Shown here in pieces: positions 34,383-42,775 of a stretch of 64,000 bases of DNA. Numbering within the stretch: position 1 is the stretch's first letter; each line of letters opens with the position of its first letter. This DNA comes from UBA4810 sp002479215 (GTDB lineage: Bacteria > Desulfobacterota > Syntrophia > Syntrophales > Smithellaceae): positions 1 to 64,000 of the forward strand of contig JBEKVB010000008.1 in assembly GCA_049514435.1 (NCBI GenBank), read 5' to 3'. Below the pieces are notes generated by a model. It did no database searches and was not told where the DNA came from. It was given only the letters and a program-made list of their open reading frames with translations. The position numbers and the translations under genes were made by a program.

Positions 34383-35633
34383 TTATTGTGCCATCCTTTT
34401 TATATTCGCGCCCAATGCGGAAAATTTCTTCTCTATTTCCTGATAACCGCGGTCAATATGGTAAACGCGGGAAATTTCTGTTGTGCCTTGCGCCACAAGG
34501 GCCGCCAGAATCAGGGAAGCGGAAGCGCGCAAATCCGTTGCCATCGTTTGTGCTCCGCGCAAAGCAGGCACTCCCCGGACAATCGCGCTGCCGCCCTGAA
34601 TAACGATATCGGCTCCCATCCGCGTGAGTTCACTGACATGCATGAAACGGTTTTCAAAAACGGTTTCGGAAATCACGCTCAAACCGCTGCCTATGGACAT
34701 ATAAGCCATCATCTGCGCCTGCAGGTCGGTGGGAAATCCCGGATGAGGAAGGGTTTTGACATCAACACTGTGGATTTTTTTCCCCGCAGATACTTTCAGG
34801 CCGCCTTCAATGGGCGAAATCTTCATGCCCGTATCCCGCAGTTTGTTGATTAATGCTTCCATATGATGAGGGTTGCAGCCGATTATGTTTAATTCGCCGC
34901 GCGTCATGCCGGCGGCAATCATAAAAGTTCCCGCCTCAATCCGGTCGGGAATAATTGTGGCTTCTATAGGTTTTAGCGAGCTGACACCTTCAATCGTTAT
35001 TACATCCGTTCCCGCTCCGCTGATTTTCGCTCCCATGCCCTTTAAAACATCCGCCAGGTTGACAATTTCCGGCTCACAGGCGGCATTGTTCAGGGAAGTA
35101 GTGCCTTCAGCCAAAGTTGCCGCCATCATTATATTTTCGGTGCCGGTTACCGTGGGTATGTCAAAATATATATCCGCGCCTTTCAGTTTTTTGGCTTTGG
35201 CTTCAATATAGCCTTCATGCAATTCGACATGAGCACCGAGATCCTGCAGTGCCTTTATATGAAGATTTACCGGCCGGGCGCCGATGGCGCAACCTCCGGG
35301 AAGAGAAACGCGCGCGACACCCATACGGGCGACCAGCGGCCCCAAAACTAAAACGGAAGCCCGCATCGTCTTGACTAAATCATAAGGAGCCGTATGGCTG
35401 ATTATTTTATCGGCACTAATCTGGACAGTTTCATTGCCTTCGATTTGAGCGCCAAGGCTGCGCAAAAGTTTTTTTATTGTTTTGATATCCATGAGATCCG
35501 GGATATTATGAAACGTATTGGTTCCGCAGGTCAAGAGCGCCGCGGTCAAAACCGGCAGTGCGGCATTCTTTGCTCCGCTGATATGAACATCACCATGCAG
35601 AGGTTTACCTCCCTGAATAACTATTTTATCCAC
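34383..35633 (-). CDS. murA: UDP-N-acetylglucosamine 1-carboxyvinyltransferase
   Basis: 416 aa, EPSP-synthase fold. N-terminal GGKPLHGDVHISGAKNAALPVL, then the catalytic Cys loop LPGGCAIGARPVNLHIKAL (Cys about residue 115, the fosfomycin target), TGTENIMMAATLAEG and PGFPTDLQAQMMAYMSIG. First committed step of peptidoglycan precursor synthesis. Its start overlaps the prmC stop by eight bases. Confidence 0.96.
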   Translation of the reverse strand: MDKIVIQGGKPLHGDVHISGAKNAALPVLTAALLTCGTNTFHNIPDLMDIKTIKKLLRSLGAQIEGNETVQISADKIISHTAPYDLVKTMRASVLVLGPLVARMGVARVSLPGGCAIGARPVNLHIKALQDLGAHVELHEGYIEAKAKKLKGADIYFDIPTVTGTENIMMAATLAEGTTSLNNAACEPEIVNLADVLKGMGAKISGAGTDVITIEGVSSLKPIEATIIPDRIEAGTFMIAAGMTRGELNIIGCNPHHMEALINKLRDTGMKISPIEGGLKVSAGKKIHSVDVKTLPHPGFPTDLQAQMMAYMSIGSGLSVISETVFENRFMHVSELTRMGADIVIQGGSAIVRGVPALRGAQTMATDLRASASLILAALVAQGTTEISRVYHIDRGYQEIEKKFSALGANIKRMAQ

Positions 35634-36486
35634 TAATTTTTCTCCTTGCTCGAATTACGCGTGGCAAGCCGGCATAATCTCTTCTCACGCCTATGTTGTC
35701 GTAAATTCCGGAATCCTCAATAATCTTCCCTACGCTTTTTTCCTGAGTAGCTCCTATCTCCAATAAAAGCCAACCATTTTTTTTAAAGTTGTTGCCCGCC
35801 TGATAAACCAATTTTTCGTAGAATTCCGTTCCACTCTCACCGGCCAAAAGTGCTTCTCGCGGCTCAAAGGTCTTCACTCCCGCAGGCAGTTTTTCATATT
35901 CTTCCGCCGCAATGTAGGGAGGATTGCAAACGATTATATCAAAAAAATCGTCAACTGAGTCAAATAAATCACTGCGGCGGAAATCAATTTGATTTTCCAG
36001 TACCAGATTAAGGGCGTTTTTCCAGGCTACTCTGAGAGCGGCGGCGGAAATGTCGGTGGCCACTACTTGAGCTTGCGGCATTTCTTTGGCCAAAGCAATG
36101 GCTATCGCGCCGCTGCCCGTGCCAATATCCATAATCTTTATTTCGGGATAAGCAATTTTGCGGCAGATGCCGAGAGCTTCTTCCACAAGAATTTCAGTAT
36201 CCGGCCGGGGAATCAATACTGCGCTATTTATTTCCAGAGTGAAAGACCAAAATTCTTTGCGGCCGGTAATGTAGGCTACCGGTTCCCATTGCAATCTTCG
36301 GGCGCTGAGATTTCTAAATGCGGTAAGCTGTGTCTCGTTAATTGTTTTGTCCGGATTTTTGTAAAATTCCAGACGGTCGCAGCCCAGGCAAAAAGAAAGC
36401 AAAACTTCCGCGTCGAGCCGGGCGGAAGGAATATCCGCTGCTTCTAAAGCTTTTGTTGACTCATTGAGAATGTCATGAACGGTCAT
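35626..36486 (-). CDS. prmC: Peptide chain release factor N5-glutamine methyltransferase
   Basis: 286 aa from MTVHDILNES; an ATG seven codons upstream (36507) is possible. SAM-binding motif IMDIGTGSGAIAIALAKEMP and the catalytic NPPY in IIVCNPPYIAAEEYEKLP. Methylates the GGQ glutamine of RF1/RF2. Its substrate RF1 (prfA) normally lies just upstream; here a 3 kb insertion separates them. A palindromic repeat begins eight to ten bases before the 36507 start, so its native leader has been replaced. Confidence 0.94.
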   Translation of the reverse strand: MTVHDILNESTKALEAADIPSARLDAEVLLSFCLGCDRLEFYKNPDKTINETQLTAFRNLSARRLQWEPVAYITGRKEFWSFTLEINSAVLIPRPDTEILVEEALGICRKIAYPEIKIMDIGTGSGAIAIALAKEMPQAQVVATDISAAALRVAWKNALNLVLENQIDFRRSDLFDSVDDFFDIIVCNPPYIAAEEYEKLPAGVKTFEPREALLAGESGTEFYEKLVYQAGNNFKKNGWLLLEIGATQEKSVGKIIEDSGIYDNIGVRRDYAGLPRVIRARRKISG

Positions 36487-36515
36487 AGTGTTGTTTCCAA
36501 GCGCCATCTTTGTTT

Positions 36516-36680
36516 GTGAGACTCAAATTTTAAAAGTAAAACGCATTAAAATTTGTAAGTCGAGCAATCCCGCCAAAGGCGGAGGGTTGAATACCCCCGC
36601 AACTTGCTTTGGGGTTTCATACCCGTGATTGGCAGCGTAGCCCGGCGTATAACCTAAAGGTCACGCGTGCCGGGCGCCCT
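36516..36680. repeat. Palindromic intergenic repeats at the prmC side of the insertion
   Basis: 36516-36565 is a bordered unit in reverse orientation to those at 32 kb: GAGACTCAAATTTTAA (36519-36534) and TTAAAATTTG (36546-36555) followed by TAAGTCGAG. 36640-36675 forms GCCCGGC/GCCGGGC around ATAACCTAAAGGTCACG. Between them are decayed GC-rich hairpins (CCGCCAAAGGCGG and ACCCCCGCAACTTGCTTTGGGGT). From 36680 to 36899 I see nothing but A/T-rich sequence that may hold the next gene's promoter. Confidence 0.7.
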
Positions 36681-36899
36681 CGACCTCTGATATTCGGATG
36701 TCCGAAAATAAATTGTTGCAAAATAAATGTCAAGTGTTTATAAATCTAAATCATTAATATTTTAACAGATTCCCATAATTCAGTAGAGTGTGCCACAAAG
36801 AGACAAAGCGTAAGTTACTATTGAGTGGGGACTTTTAACAACATTGACTTGTAAAGATAGACAGAACCTTTAGAATAACTTGTTAATAACAGGTGAAAA

Positions 36900-37835
36900 A
36901 TGGATTTCAAGGCAATAATTAGAATATTGGTTATTACTTCACTGGTAATATTCACCGAGGCCAAATTAATGGCTTCTGAGATCACAGAATGCAAACCGTT
37001 TAGTGAAAAAGAACTCCAAATTATAAGGAACAGTCAAAACCCGAAGCTGTTGACGGGAGCTGCTCTAATAAGCCGCATAGGTCCGGCTTCCGATTTAAGC
37101 AGGGAATTATTTGAGTTGGCAAGTCGCATTGAATCTCCCAAAGGTCTTGCAACATTGTCATTAATCGAATTGGAGTTTGATAGCCCTTGGATTGATTCAC
37201 CTTTAAAGCCATCAATGCGAGAGAGTATCTTAAATCTTCTACACGATGATAAGGATAACGCCCAATCATATTATTTGTATGCTCTTTTGCAACAGGAAGC
37301 AATAGGGGATCAGGAAGCACTATCGCAGATCATAAAGGGCAATACGAAAACCTTCAACAGTTATTCAAAACAAAGGTTCGATGCTATAGTCGAAGCTGCA
37401 GAGATGGAAAAATGCAATGGTATTCAAGCGAGGCAGTGTGCGTCTTCATGTTTTTTTGTTACTAATACCTATTCAAAATTACGAAATTTATGCCGAAAAC
37501 TTATTAAGAGCAAAGGTCAGACAGCTAAAAATGCATGTTTTGTTATGGGACAGAAGCTAGAAAAAGGAAGTCTAACTTTTGTTGAACAGATCATCAGCCT
37601 AAGCATCCAAATGGTTACATTAGATGATCCGACCTCATCCTCTGCTGCCGGTATAGCGATCAAGAAAAGAGTAGACAATATAAAGGTTAGTTCTTCACGC
37701 GCCGCTTGTATATCAGAAGCGGATGTGCCAGAAGATGCGCTATTGCATTATTACGAGATTCTATTGGATAAAGGTGAAGCTTCTGCTCAAGACTTCCTAA
37801 GCGAATTTACCAAACAGAAACAAGATAAAAACTAA
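36900..37835 (+). CDS. Hypothetical secreted protein
   Basis: 311 aa, family not recognised. The N-terminus (IIRILVITSLVIFTEAKLMAS) looks like a cleavable signal peptide with an AS-E type site near residue 25. The rest is helical, with repeated LxxA/LxxL patterns reminiscent of Sel1/TPR-like solenoids, and six Cys between residues 170 and 220 (KCNGIQARQCASSCFF, NLCRKLI, NACFVMG), which suggests disulfides in the periplasm. First gene of the accessory patch between prmC and prfA; orientation opposite to the host operon. Confidence 0.6.
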   Translation: MDFKAIIRILVITSLVIFTEAKLMASEITECKPFSEKELQIIRNSQNPKLLTGAALISRIGPASDLSRELFELASRIESPKGLATLSLIELEFDSPWIDSPLKPSMRESILNLLHDDKDNAQSYYLYALLQQEAIGDQEALSQIIKGNTKTFNSYSKQRFDAIVEAAEMEKCNGIQARQCASSCFFVTNTYSKLRNLCRKLIKSKGQTAKNACFVMGQKLEKGSLTFVEQIISLSIQMVTLDDPTSSSAAGIAIKKRVDNIKVSSSRAACISEADVPEDALLHYYEILLDKGEASAQDFLSEFTKQKQDKN

Positions 37836-37902
37836 TTCGTCGTTTCGCGTCGACTGCTACATGGCGCGTGAGCTGGTTATTAGCAGGAGTAAGCAATAGA
37901 CG

Positions 37903-38409
37903 ATGTTGAGTTCTAAGATACGCGCTTGTACACAAAAAGATATCGGGGTCTTAGTTGAGACTATCCGCAGATCATTTCAAGATGTGGCAAAACGTTTTGA
38001 CCTGACACAAGAGAACGCACCTCGTCATCCATCCAACTGCACATAAGACTGGATTAAAAAGGATATGCAACGTGGTGTCAATTATTTCGTTATAGAAAAT
38101 GAAAATGTTGTTGTGGGGTGTGCTGCTCTTGAGAAAGCAAATCCAGACGTATGTTATCTGGAACGCCTCGCAGTTCTTCCAACCCAGCGGCGGCGTGGTT
38201 TTGGCAAAGCTTTGGTAAATCATGTGTTGTTAAAGGGCAAACTTCTTGGAGTTCATCGCGTAAATATAGGAATCATTGCTCAGCAAACTGAACTGAAGAA
38301 CTGGTACCGGGAAATTGGATTCGTTGAGCAAGAGAGCAAGGAATTTCGCCACTTGCCTTTCCGTGTTATTTTGATGTCCTACGAGGTAAACAAAAACAGC
38401 CAGCAATAG
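37903..38409 (+). pseudogene. GNAT-family N-acetyltransferase interrupted by an in-frame stop
   Basis: From the ATG at 37903 (MLSSKIRACTQKDIGVLVETI) the reading frame runs to TAA at 38044-38046 and then continues in the same frame with no loss of homology: DWIKKDMQRGVNYFVIENE, then the GNAT motif A region YLERLAVLPTQRRRGFGKALV (acetyl-CoA pyrophosphate loop R/QxxGxG/A) and NWYREIGFVEQE. Only the one codon differs from an intact gene of about 168 residues. A shorter product could start at 38065 but would lack the first beta strand and helices. Read as a recent nonsense mutation or a base error. Confidence 0.78.
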
Positions 38410-38453
38410 AGAGAATGCCAGTTCAAATGAATATAAGGACATCGACCGTTCTC

Positions 38454-39260
38454 TTATTGAGAAATCATATTTTCGCCGCGGCGAATAGTCCAAAAATCGT
38501 CGGAAAGATTTCTGTCCGCAACGTATTTATAGGGTATGGTGAAATACCCTTTCATTCCCCAGTCCTCTCCCCAGGAATTACGCACAATAAATCTTTCCTC
38601 GGCATCGTTGTAACCTACGGCCAGAACAGCATGTCCACCCAGTGACTGTTCATCATGTTGAGGCATATTCACGACACCAGTTTTCGCTACTGTCTGCGAT
38701 TCAAAGCTTTCATATACCGTAAAACCAAAGACAAACGGGAAGCCTTCAGCCAGGCATGCGCGCATTTCATCCAGTGTGATAATGCGGCGATAGGAAGTAA
38801 TTTTATGTTTCGCTGCATCTTTGTAACAAGTTGTAGTTGGTTTAACCCGGAACTTAGAGAGAAAATAAGGCCATTTTTTCTCCGAGCATACGCCTGTTTT
38901 TGCTAGTGTCTTGATACCATCACGGATCATGGCTCCAGAGTCAGATTGGATGGTGTGTTCAACGGCTCTTTCGTTATAGTAAATAAATAACCTGCTGAAA
39001 TCCTCAAAAGCAACTTTATCCTTCCTTTCCAGGAATTCCTGCGCTCCGGCCAGAGCGTTGGCGGTGCAACTGCCCAGTTGTCCCTGATTCTCTACTTTCG
39101 AACAGAGTGGACGCAAATCTACCAGCGGAGGCAGCTTTGCCGGTACACGAAGTACAGCGCTAAGCAAATAATCACGCTGATCGGGCACATCGGGTACCCA
39201 CCCATAGAAGAGGCTTTTAATCTTACCTTTTTTGGGAACAACAGCTTTTTTTACTGGCAT
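38454..39260 (-). CDS. Papain-like (C1A) cysteine peptidase
   Basis: 268 aa. Propeptide-like start GWVPDVPDQRDYLLSAVLRVP, then the full C1 catalytic set: oxyanion Gln and nucleophile Cys in ENQGQLGSCTANALAGA (residues about 58-72), His in LGGHAVLAVGYN (about 208) and Asn in RNSWGEDWGMKGYF (about 230). No convincing signal peptide; the Lys-rich N-terminus is unlike an export signal, so it may act inside the cell or leave by another route. Lone gene in the accessory patch; bacterial C1A proteases of this build are scattered and their substrates unknown. Confidence 0.88.
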   Translation of the reverse strand: MPVKKAVVPKKGKIKSLFYGWVPDVPDQRDYLLSAVLRVPAKLPPLVDLRPLCSKVENQGQLGSCTANALAGAQEFLERKDKVAFEDFSRLFIYYNERAVEHTIQSDSGAMIRDGIKTLAKTGVCSEKKWPYFLSKFRVKPTTTCYKDAAKHKITSYRRIITLDEMRACLAEGFPFVFGFTVYESFESQTVAKTGVVNMPQHDEQSLGGHAVLAVGYNDAEERFIVRNSWGEDWGMKGYFTIPYKYVADRNLSDDFWTIRRGENMISQ

Positions 39261-39541
39261 ATATAGACCTCCTTTTTAAAAATTTATACCAATTAGCTTT
39301 TTTTGGCTAACTTTGTTGGCAGAGTCATCGGCTTCCTCAACGTATTAGTAATACGCCTGCGGAGCCTCCTCCTTGCCGCCGCGTTATCCTTTGAAAGCAA
39401 AATGGTATTATTCATAATCACGGGAATAAAGCGGGAGTACTTTCACACTTTATTCATTATCCGGCACATCAATATCCACTGCATGGCGCTAAGCCACGCA
39501 ATCAGGATTGCCGTTAATAGATGTAACCAGTTTAAATTAGC
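39261..39541. other. Gap between the protease and prfA, no gene seen
   Basis: 281 bases without a convincing gene. It contains the small palindrome CGTATTAGTAATACG (about 39339-39353) in a GC-rich stretch, and TTTTTGGCTAACTTTG, a 16-mer that also occurs at about 32703. This is the right-hand edge of the insertion that separates prfA from prmC. Confidence 0.45.
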
Positions 39542-40609
39542 TTATTTCAGCGATTCTGCTTGATAATGAGTTGCCAACGCATCAATCATCGCGCCGATGT
39601 TGCCGTTTAAGAAATTGTCGAGATCATAACGGGTGAAGCCGATGCGGTGATCGGTTATCCGGCCCTGAGGGAAATTGTATGTGCGAATGCGTTCGGAGCG
39701 GTCGCCGCTGCCCACCTGGCTTTTGCGTGCCTGCGCTTGTTCGGTGTTTTGCTTTTGCACCATGGCGTCCAAGAGGCGCGCCCGCAAAACCTTCATTGCT
39801 TTGGTTTTATTTTTAAGCTGAGATTTTTCATCCTGACAGGTCACGACAAGTCCTGTTGGCAAATGAGTGATGCGTACGGCAGAATCAGTTGTATTGACGC
39901 TTTGGCCGCCGTGACCGGTGGAGCGATAAACATCAATCCGCAGTTCGTTGGGATCAATGTTAAGTTCCACTTCTTCCGCTTCGGGCATAATGGCCACGGT
40001 AACAGCCGAAGTGTGGATGCGTCCCTGCGCTTCTGTAACCGGAACGCGCTGGACGCGATGGACACCGCTTTCGTATTTCAGGCGGCTATAAGCGCCTTTT
40101 CCATCAATTTGGGCGATGATTTCTTTGAAACCGCCCATACCACCGGCAGGAGAACTGCTGGCCACTTCCACCCGCCAGCCCCGTGCTTCTGCGTAGCGCG
40201 CATACATCCGGAATAAATCGCTGACAAAAAGGCCGGCTTCGTCGCCTCCGGTACCTGCCCTAATTTCCAAAAAGACGTTTTTATCATCATTGGGATCTTT
40301 CGGCAGCAGCAAGACCCTTATCTTCTCTTCCAATTCAATTTGCTCTTGCTGTAGCTGCGGCAGTTCTTCTTTAACAATCGCCTTTAATTCCGCGTCATTT
40401 TCCGCCAAAAATTCCTGATATTCTTCTGTTCGGCTTCTGATTTTTTCATATTGACGGATAGTTTCCACTAATTCGGTCAAATCGGCATGCTCTTTGGCGT
40501 ATTTTTGATAAAGACCCTGCTTGGAGACAATTTGAGGGTCGCTAAGTTGCCCCTCCAGTTCTCTGTAACGTATTTCAATTTCGCGAAGTTTATCGAGTAA
40601 AATATTCAT
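39542..40609 (-). CDS. prfA: Peptide chain release factor 1
   Basis: 355 aa. Coiled N-terminal domain, stop-codon recognition region, catalytic loop STGHGGQSVNTTDSAVRITH with GGQ at about residues 230-233, and the C-terminal RNFPQGRITDHRIGFT-like stretch. RF1 rather than RF2: the length and the EIRAGTGGDEAGLF motif fit RF1, and no programmed frameshift is needed. Releases proteins at UAA and UAG. Its partner prmC lies 3 kb downstream beyond the insertion. Confidence 0.96.
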   Translation of the reverse strand: MNILLDKLREIEIRYRELEGQLSDPQIVSKQGLYQKYAKEHADLTELVETIRQYEKIRSRTEEYQEFLAENDAELKAIVKEELPQLQQEQIELEEKIRVLLLPKDPNDDKNVFLEIRAGTGGDEAGLFVSDLFRMYARYAEARGWRVEVASSSPAGGMGGFKEIIAQIDGKGAYSRLKYESGVHRVQRVPVTEAQGRIHTSAVTVAIMPEAEEVELNIDPNELRIDVYRSTGHGGQSVNTTDSAVRITHLPTGLVVTCQDEKSQLKNKTKAMKVLRARLLDAMVQKQNTEQAQARKSQVGSGDRSERIRTYNFPQGRITDHRIGFTRYDLDNFLNGNIGAMIDALATHYQAESLK

Positions 40610-40729
40610 ATTATATTTTTAAAATGAGTCTTTGAGTATTTAGGGCTAATAGATAATGCTTGATTGTATACTCCTTCCTGTTGGGAAGAGCACTTATAAA
40701 TGGTAAGAAAGAGAAGCTATAATTGTCAT

Positions 40730-40757
40730 AAAAAATAGAAGATGATGAAAGATCATC
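40730..40757 (-). terminator. Weak terminator after rpmE
   Basis: Minus strand GATGAT-CTTTC-ATCATC hairpin followed by TTCTATTTTTTA, between the rpmE stop and prfA. Six-bp A/T-leaning stem, so readthrough into prfA is likely. Confidence 0.5.
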
Positions 40758-40775
40758 GTTCTTAATTGTGAAAAA

Positions 40776-41012
40776 TTATTTAGTTGGTTTCTTGCCGGTT
40801 TCTGGCTTTCCCTCTTTGGCTTCGTACCTTTTCTTGAATCTTTCCACGCGGCCTGCCGTATCTACTAGCTTTTGTTTACCTGTCATAAAGGGATGGCAAT
40901 TGGAACAAATTTCTATCTTAATATCTTTTTTAGTCGATCTTGTTTCAATGACATTACCGCAAACACAAGTGATGGTTGTTTTTTTATATTCCGGATGAAT
41001 GCCTTCTTTCAT
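40776..41012 (-). CDS. rpmE: 50S ribosomal protein L31
   Basis: 78 aa. Starts MKEGIHPEYKKTTITCVCGN and keeps the four zinc-type cysteines (C16, C18 and CSNCHPF at 37 and 40), so this is the zinc-binding C+ form of bL31. An unusually Lys-rich tail (EAKEGKPETGKKPTK) follows the core. Between rho and prfA, a standard location. Confidence 0.96.
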   Translation of the reverse strand: MKEGIHPEYKKTTITCVCGNVIETRSTKKDIKIEICSNCHPFMTGKQKLVDTAGRVERFKKRYEAKEGKPETGKKPTK

Positions 41013-41136
41013 GTCTTTTTGTTTTCCTCCTTAGCCTTTATCTGCGACTAATAAAATTCCAGCATAGTTTCATGGCCGAGTGGCTGCTTATAATATATGC
41101 TGTAAAAATTCAAGAAAATTAATAATACTTTAAACT

Positions 41137-41158
41137 CAAAACGGGCTTAAGCTCGTTT
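41137..41158 (-). terminator. Possible terminator at the rho stop codon
   Basis: AAACGAGCTTAAGCCCGTTTTGAG on the minus strand is nearly palindromic (one mismatched pair) and overlaps the rho stop codon; only a short T-run follows. Low confidence. Confidence 0.3.
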
Positions 41159-42404
41159 ATGAATTCATCGAATCCAAAAATTCTTGATTAGTTTCCGTTT
41201 TCTTAACTTTGCCGATAATGAATTCCATGGCGTCGACAGGATTCATTTCTTGAAGCAGCCTTCGTAAAATCCAGATACGGTTGAGATTATTTTTGGGGAT
41301 CAACAATTCTTCTTTCCTGGTTCCTGAACGAATCAAGTCAAAGGCGGGGAAGATTCTGCGGTCGGAAATGCGGCGGTCTAAATGCAATTCCATATTGCCC
41401 GTTCCCTTAAATTCCTCAAAAATTACTTCGTCCATACGACTTCCTGTATCGATCAACGCCGTGGAAATTATCGTTAAGCTCCCGCCATTTTCGATATTCC
41501 TGGCCGCGCCGAAGAAGCGCTTTGGTTTATGCAAAGCGTTGGAATCGACACCACCGGAAAGGACTTTTCCGCTGGGTGGGACAACGGTATTATAAGCGCG
41601 CGCCAAACGAGTGATGCTGTCCAGCAAAATGACCACGTCTTTTTTATGTTCAACAAGGCGTTTGGCCTTTTCAATGACCATTTCTGCGACTTGCACATGG
41701 CGGGAAGCCGGTTCGTCAAATGTGGAAGAAATTACTTCCCCGGCGACACTGCGCTGCATGTCGGTTACTTCTTCCGGCCGCTCGTCAATTAAAAGCACCA
41801 TCAAAATTACTTCTTTATGATTTGCCGCGATGCTATGGGCAATATCCTGCAAAAGTACTGTTTTACCGGCACGCGGCGGAGAAACAATCAAAGCACGCTG
41901 TCCCTTGCCGATCGGTGCAAACAAATCCAATGTTCTGGTGGAAAAATTTTCGGGATCAAATTCCAGATTCAATTTTTCCAGAGGATAAAGAGGAGTCAGG
42001 TTATCAAAAAGGATTTTGTCGCGGGCTTGTTCGGGGCTTTCAAAATTTACGGTATCAACTTTCAGAAGGGCGAAATATTTTTCTCCTTCTTTGGGGGGAC
42101 GGACTTCGCCGGAAATGGTGTCGCCGGTTTTTAAATTAAACCTTCTGATCTGCGAAGGCGAAATGTAAATATCATCGGGACTCGGCAGGTAGTTGTAATC
42201 CACAGCGCGTAAAAAGCCAAATCCGTCCGGCAAAATTTCCAACACACCCGAGCCGGAAATCACGCCGTTTTGTTCCGCTTGTGTCTGTAAAATGGCGAAA
42301 ATCAAATCCTGACGACGCATGCCGCTGGCACCGGGAACGTCTAAATCCTTAGCTAAATTGTTGAGTTCGCTGATGGGTAATCGTTTGATATCTTCAATGT
42401 TCAT
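41157..42404 (-). CDS. rho: Transcription termination factor Rho
   Basis: 415 aa, typical short Rho without a large N-terminal insertion. N-terminal helical domain, RNA-binding cold-shock-like fold (GVLEILPDGFGFLRAVDYNYLPSPDDIYVS-type, residues 50-85), Walker A SPPRAGKTVLLQDI near 180, Walker B VVILLDSITRLARAYN near 260, and Q/R loops (GGVDSNALHKPKRFFGAARN). Hexameric RNA helicase that ends transcription. Divergent from the DEAD-box helicase gene, with a 362-base gap. Confidence 0.97.
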   Translation of the reverse strand: MNIEDIKRLPISELNNLAKDLDVPGASGMRRQDLIFAILQTQAEQNGVISGSGVLEILPDGFGFLRAVDYNYLPSPDDIYISPSQIRRFNLKTGDTISGEVRPPKEGEKYFALLKVDTVNFESPEQARDKILFDNLTPLYPLEKLNLEFDPENFSTRTLDLFAPIGKGQRALIVSPPRAGKTVLLQDIAHSIAANHKEVILMVLLIDERPEEVTDMQRSVAGEVISSTFDEPASRHVQVAEMVIEKAKRLVEHKKDVVILLDSITRLARAYNTVVPPSGKVLSGGVDSNALHKPKRFFGAARNIENGGSLTIISTALIDTGSRMDEVIFEEFKGTGNMELHLDRRISDRRIFPAFDLIRSGTRKEELLIPKNNLNRIWILRRLLQEMNPVDAMEFIIGKVKKTETNQEFLDSMNS

Positions 42405-42766
42405 AAATACTTCCTTACTTTAAATTCTAATTAAGCAATGTTATTCCGATACGATATATTTACTTTTACTGCGTTATTTTTCAAGAAATACACAAGGATA
42501 ATCACGAATTTTTTAAAAGTTACGGATTAAATATCGGCTTGTTTATTTGAATACTTGAAACTCTCCAAAGGGCAGGGCTTATAAAGCCCCCAACGAATTG
42601 TACAAAAGAATATATTAATATTGATGGACTGTCAAGATATTTTCTTGTATTAACGCATTTCTTTTGGGATATAATGTTTTAGAGCTTGCTGCCGATTTTT
42701 TTCTTGATTCCTGAGCAACACTAAACTAAATAATTTTGTATAATTATTTTGTCCGGAGGAAAGGTT
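42405..42766. promoter_or_regulatory. Divergent promoter region between rho and the DEAD-box helicase
   Basis: A/T-rich gap with no gene. Plus-strand -10-like TATAAT boxes lie at 42670-42675 and 42739-42744; the second is 11 bases before GGAGGA of the helicase but has a poor -35. GGGCTTATAAAGCCC near 42575 forms a six-bp hairpin. The rho leader on the minus strand is about 300 bases at most; no clear leader ORF or terminator seen. Confidence 0.4.
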
Positions 42767-42775
42767 TTGGTTTTT

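Noticed and set aside
37836..37902. Possible integron attC-like site before the GNAT pseudogene
   Set aside because: The stretch near GCGCGTGAGCTGGTTATTAG lacks a proper GTTRRRY core and a paired second box; no integrase is present.
39303..39563. Small plus-strand frame running into the 3' end of prfA
   Set aside because: Crosses the palindrome and overlaps prfA; no ribosome site or recognisable protein features.
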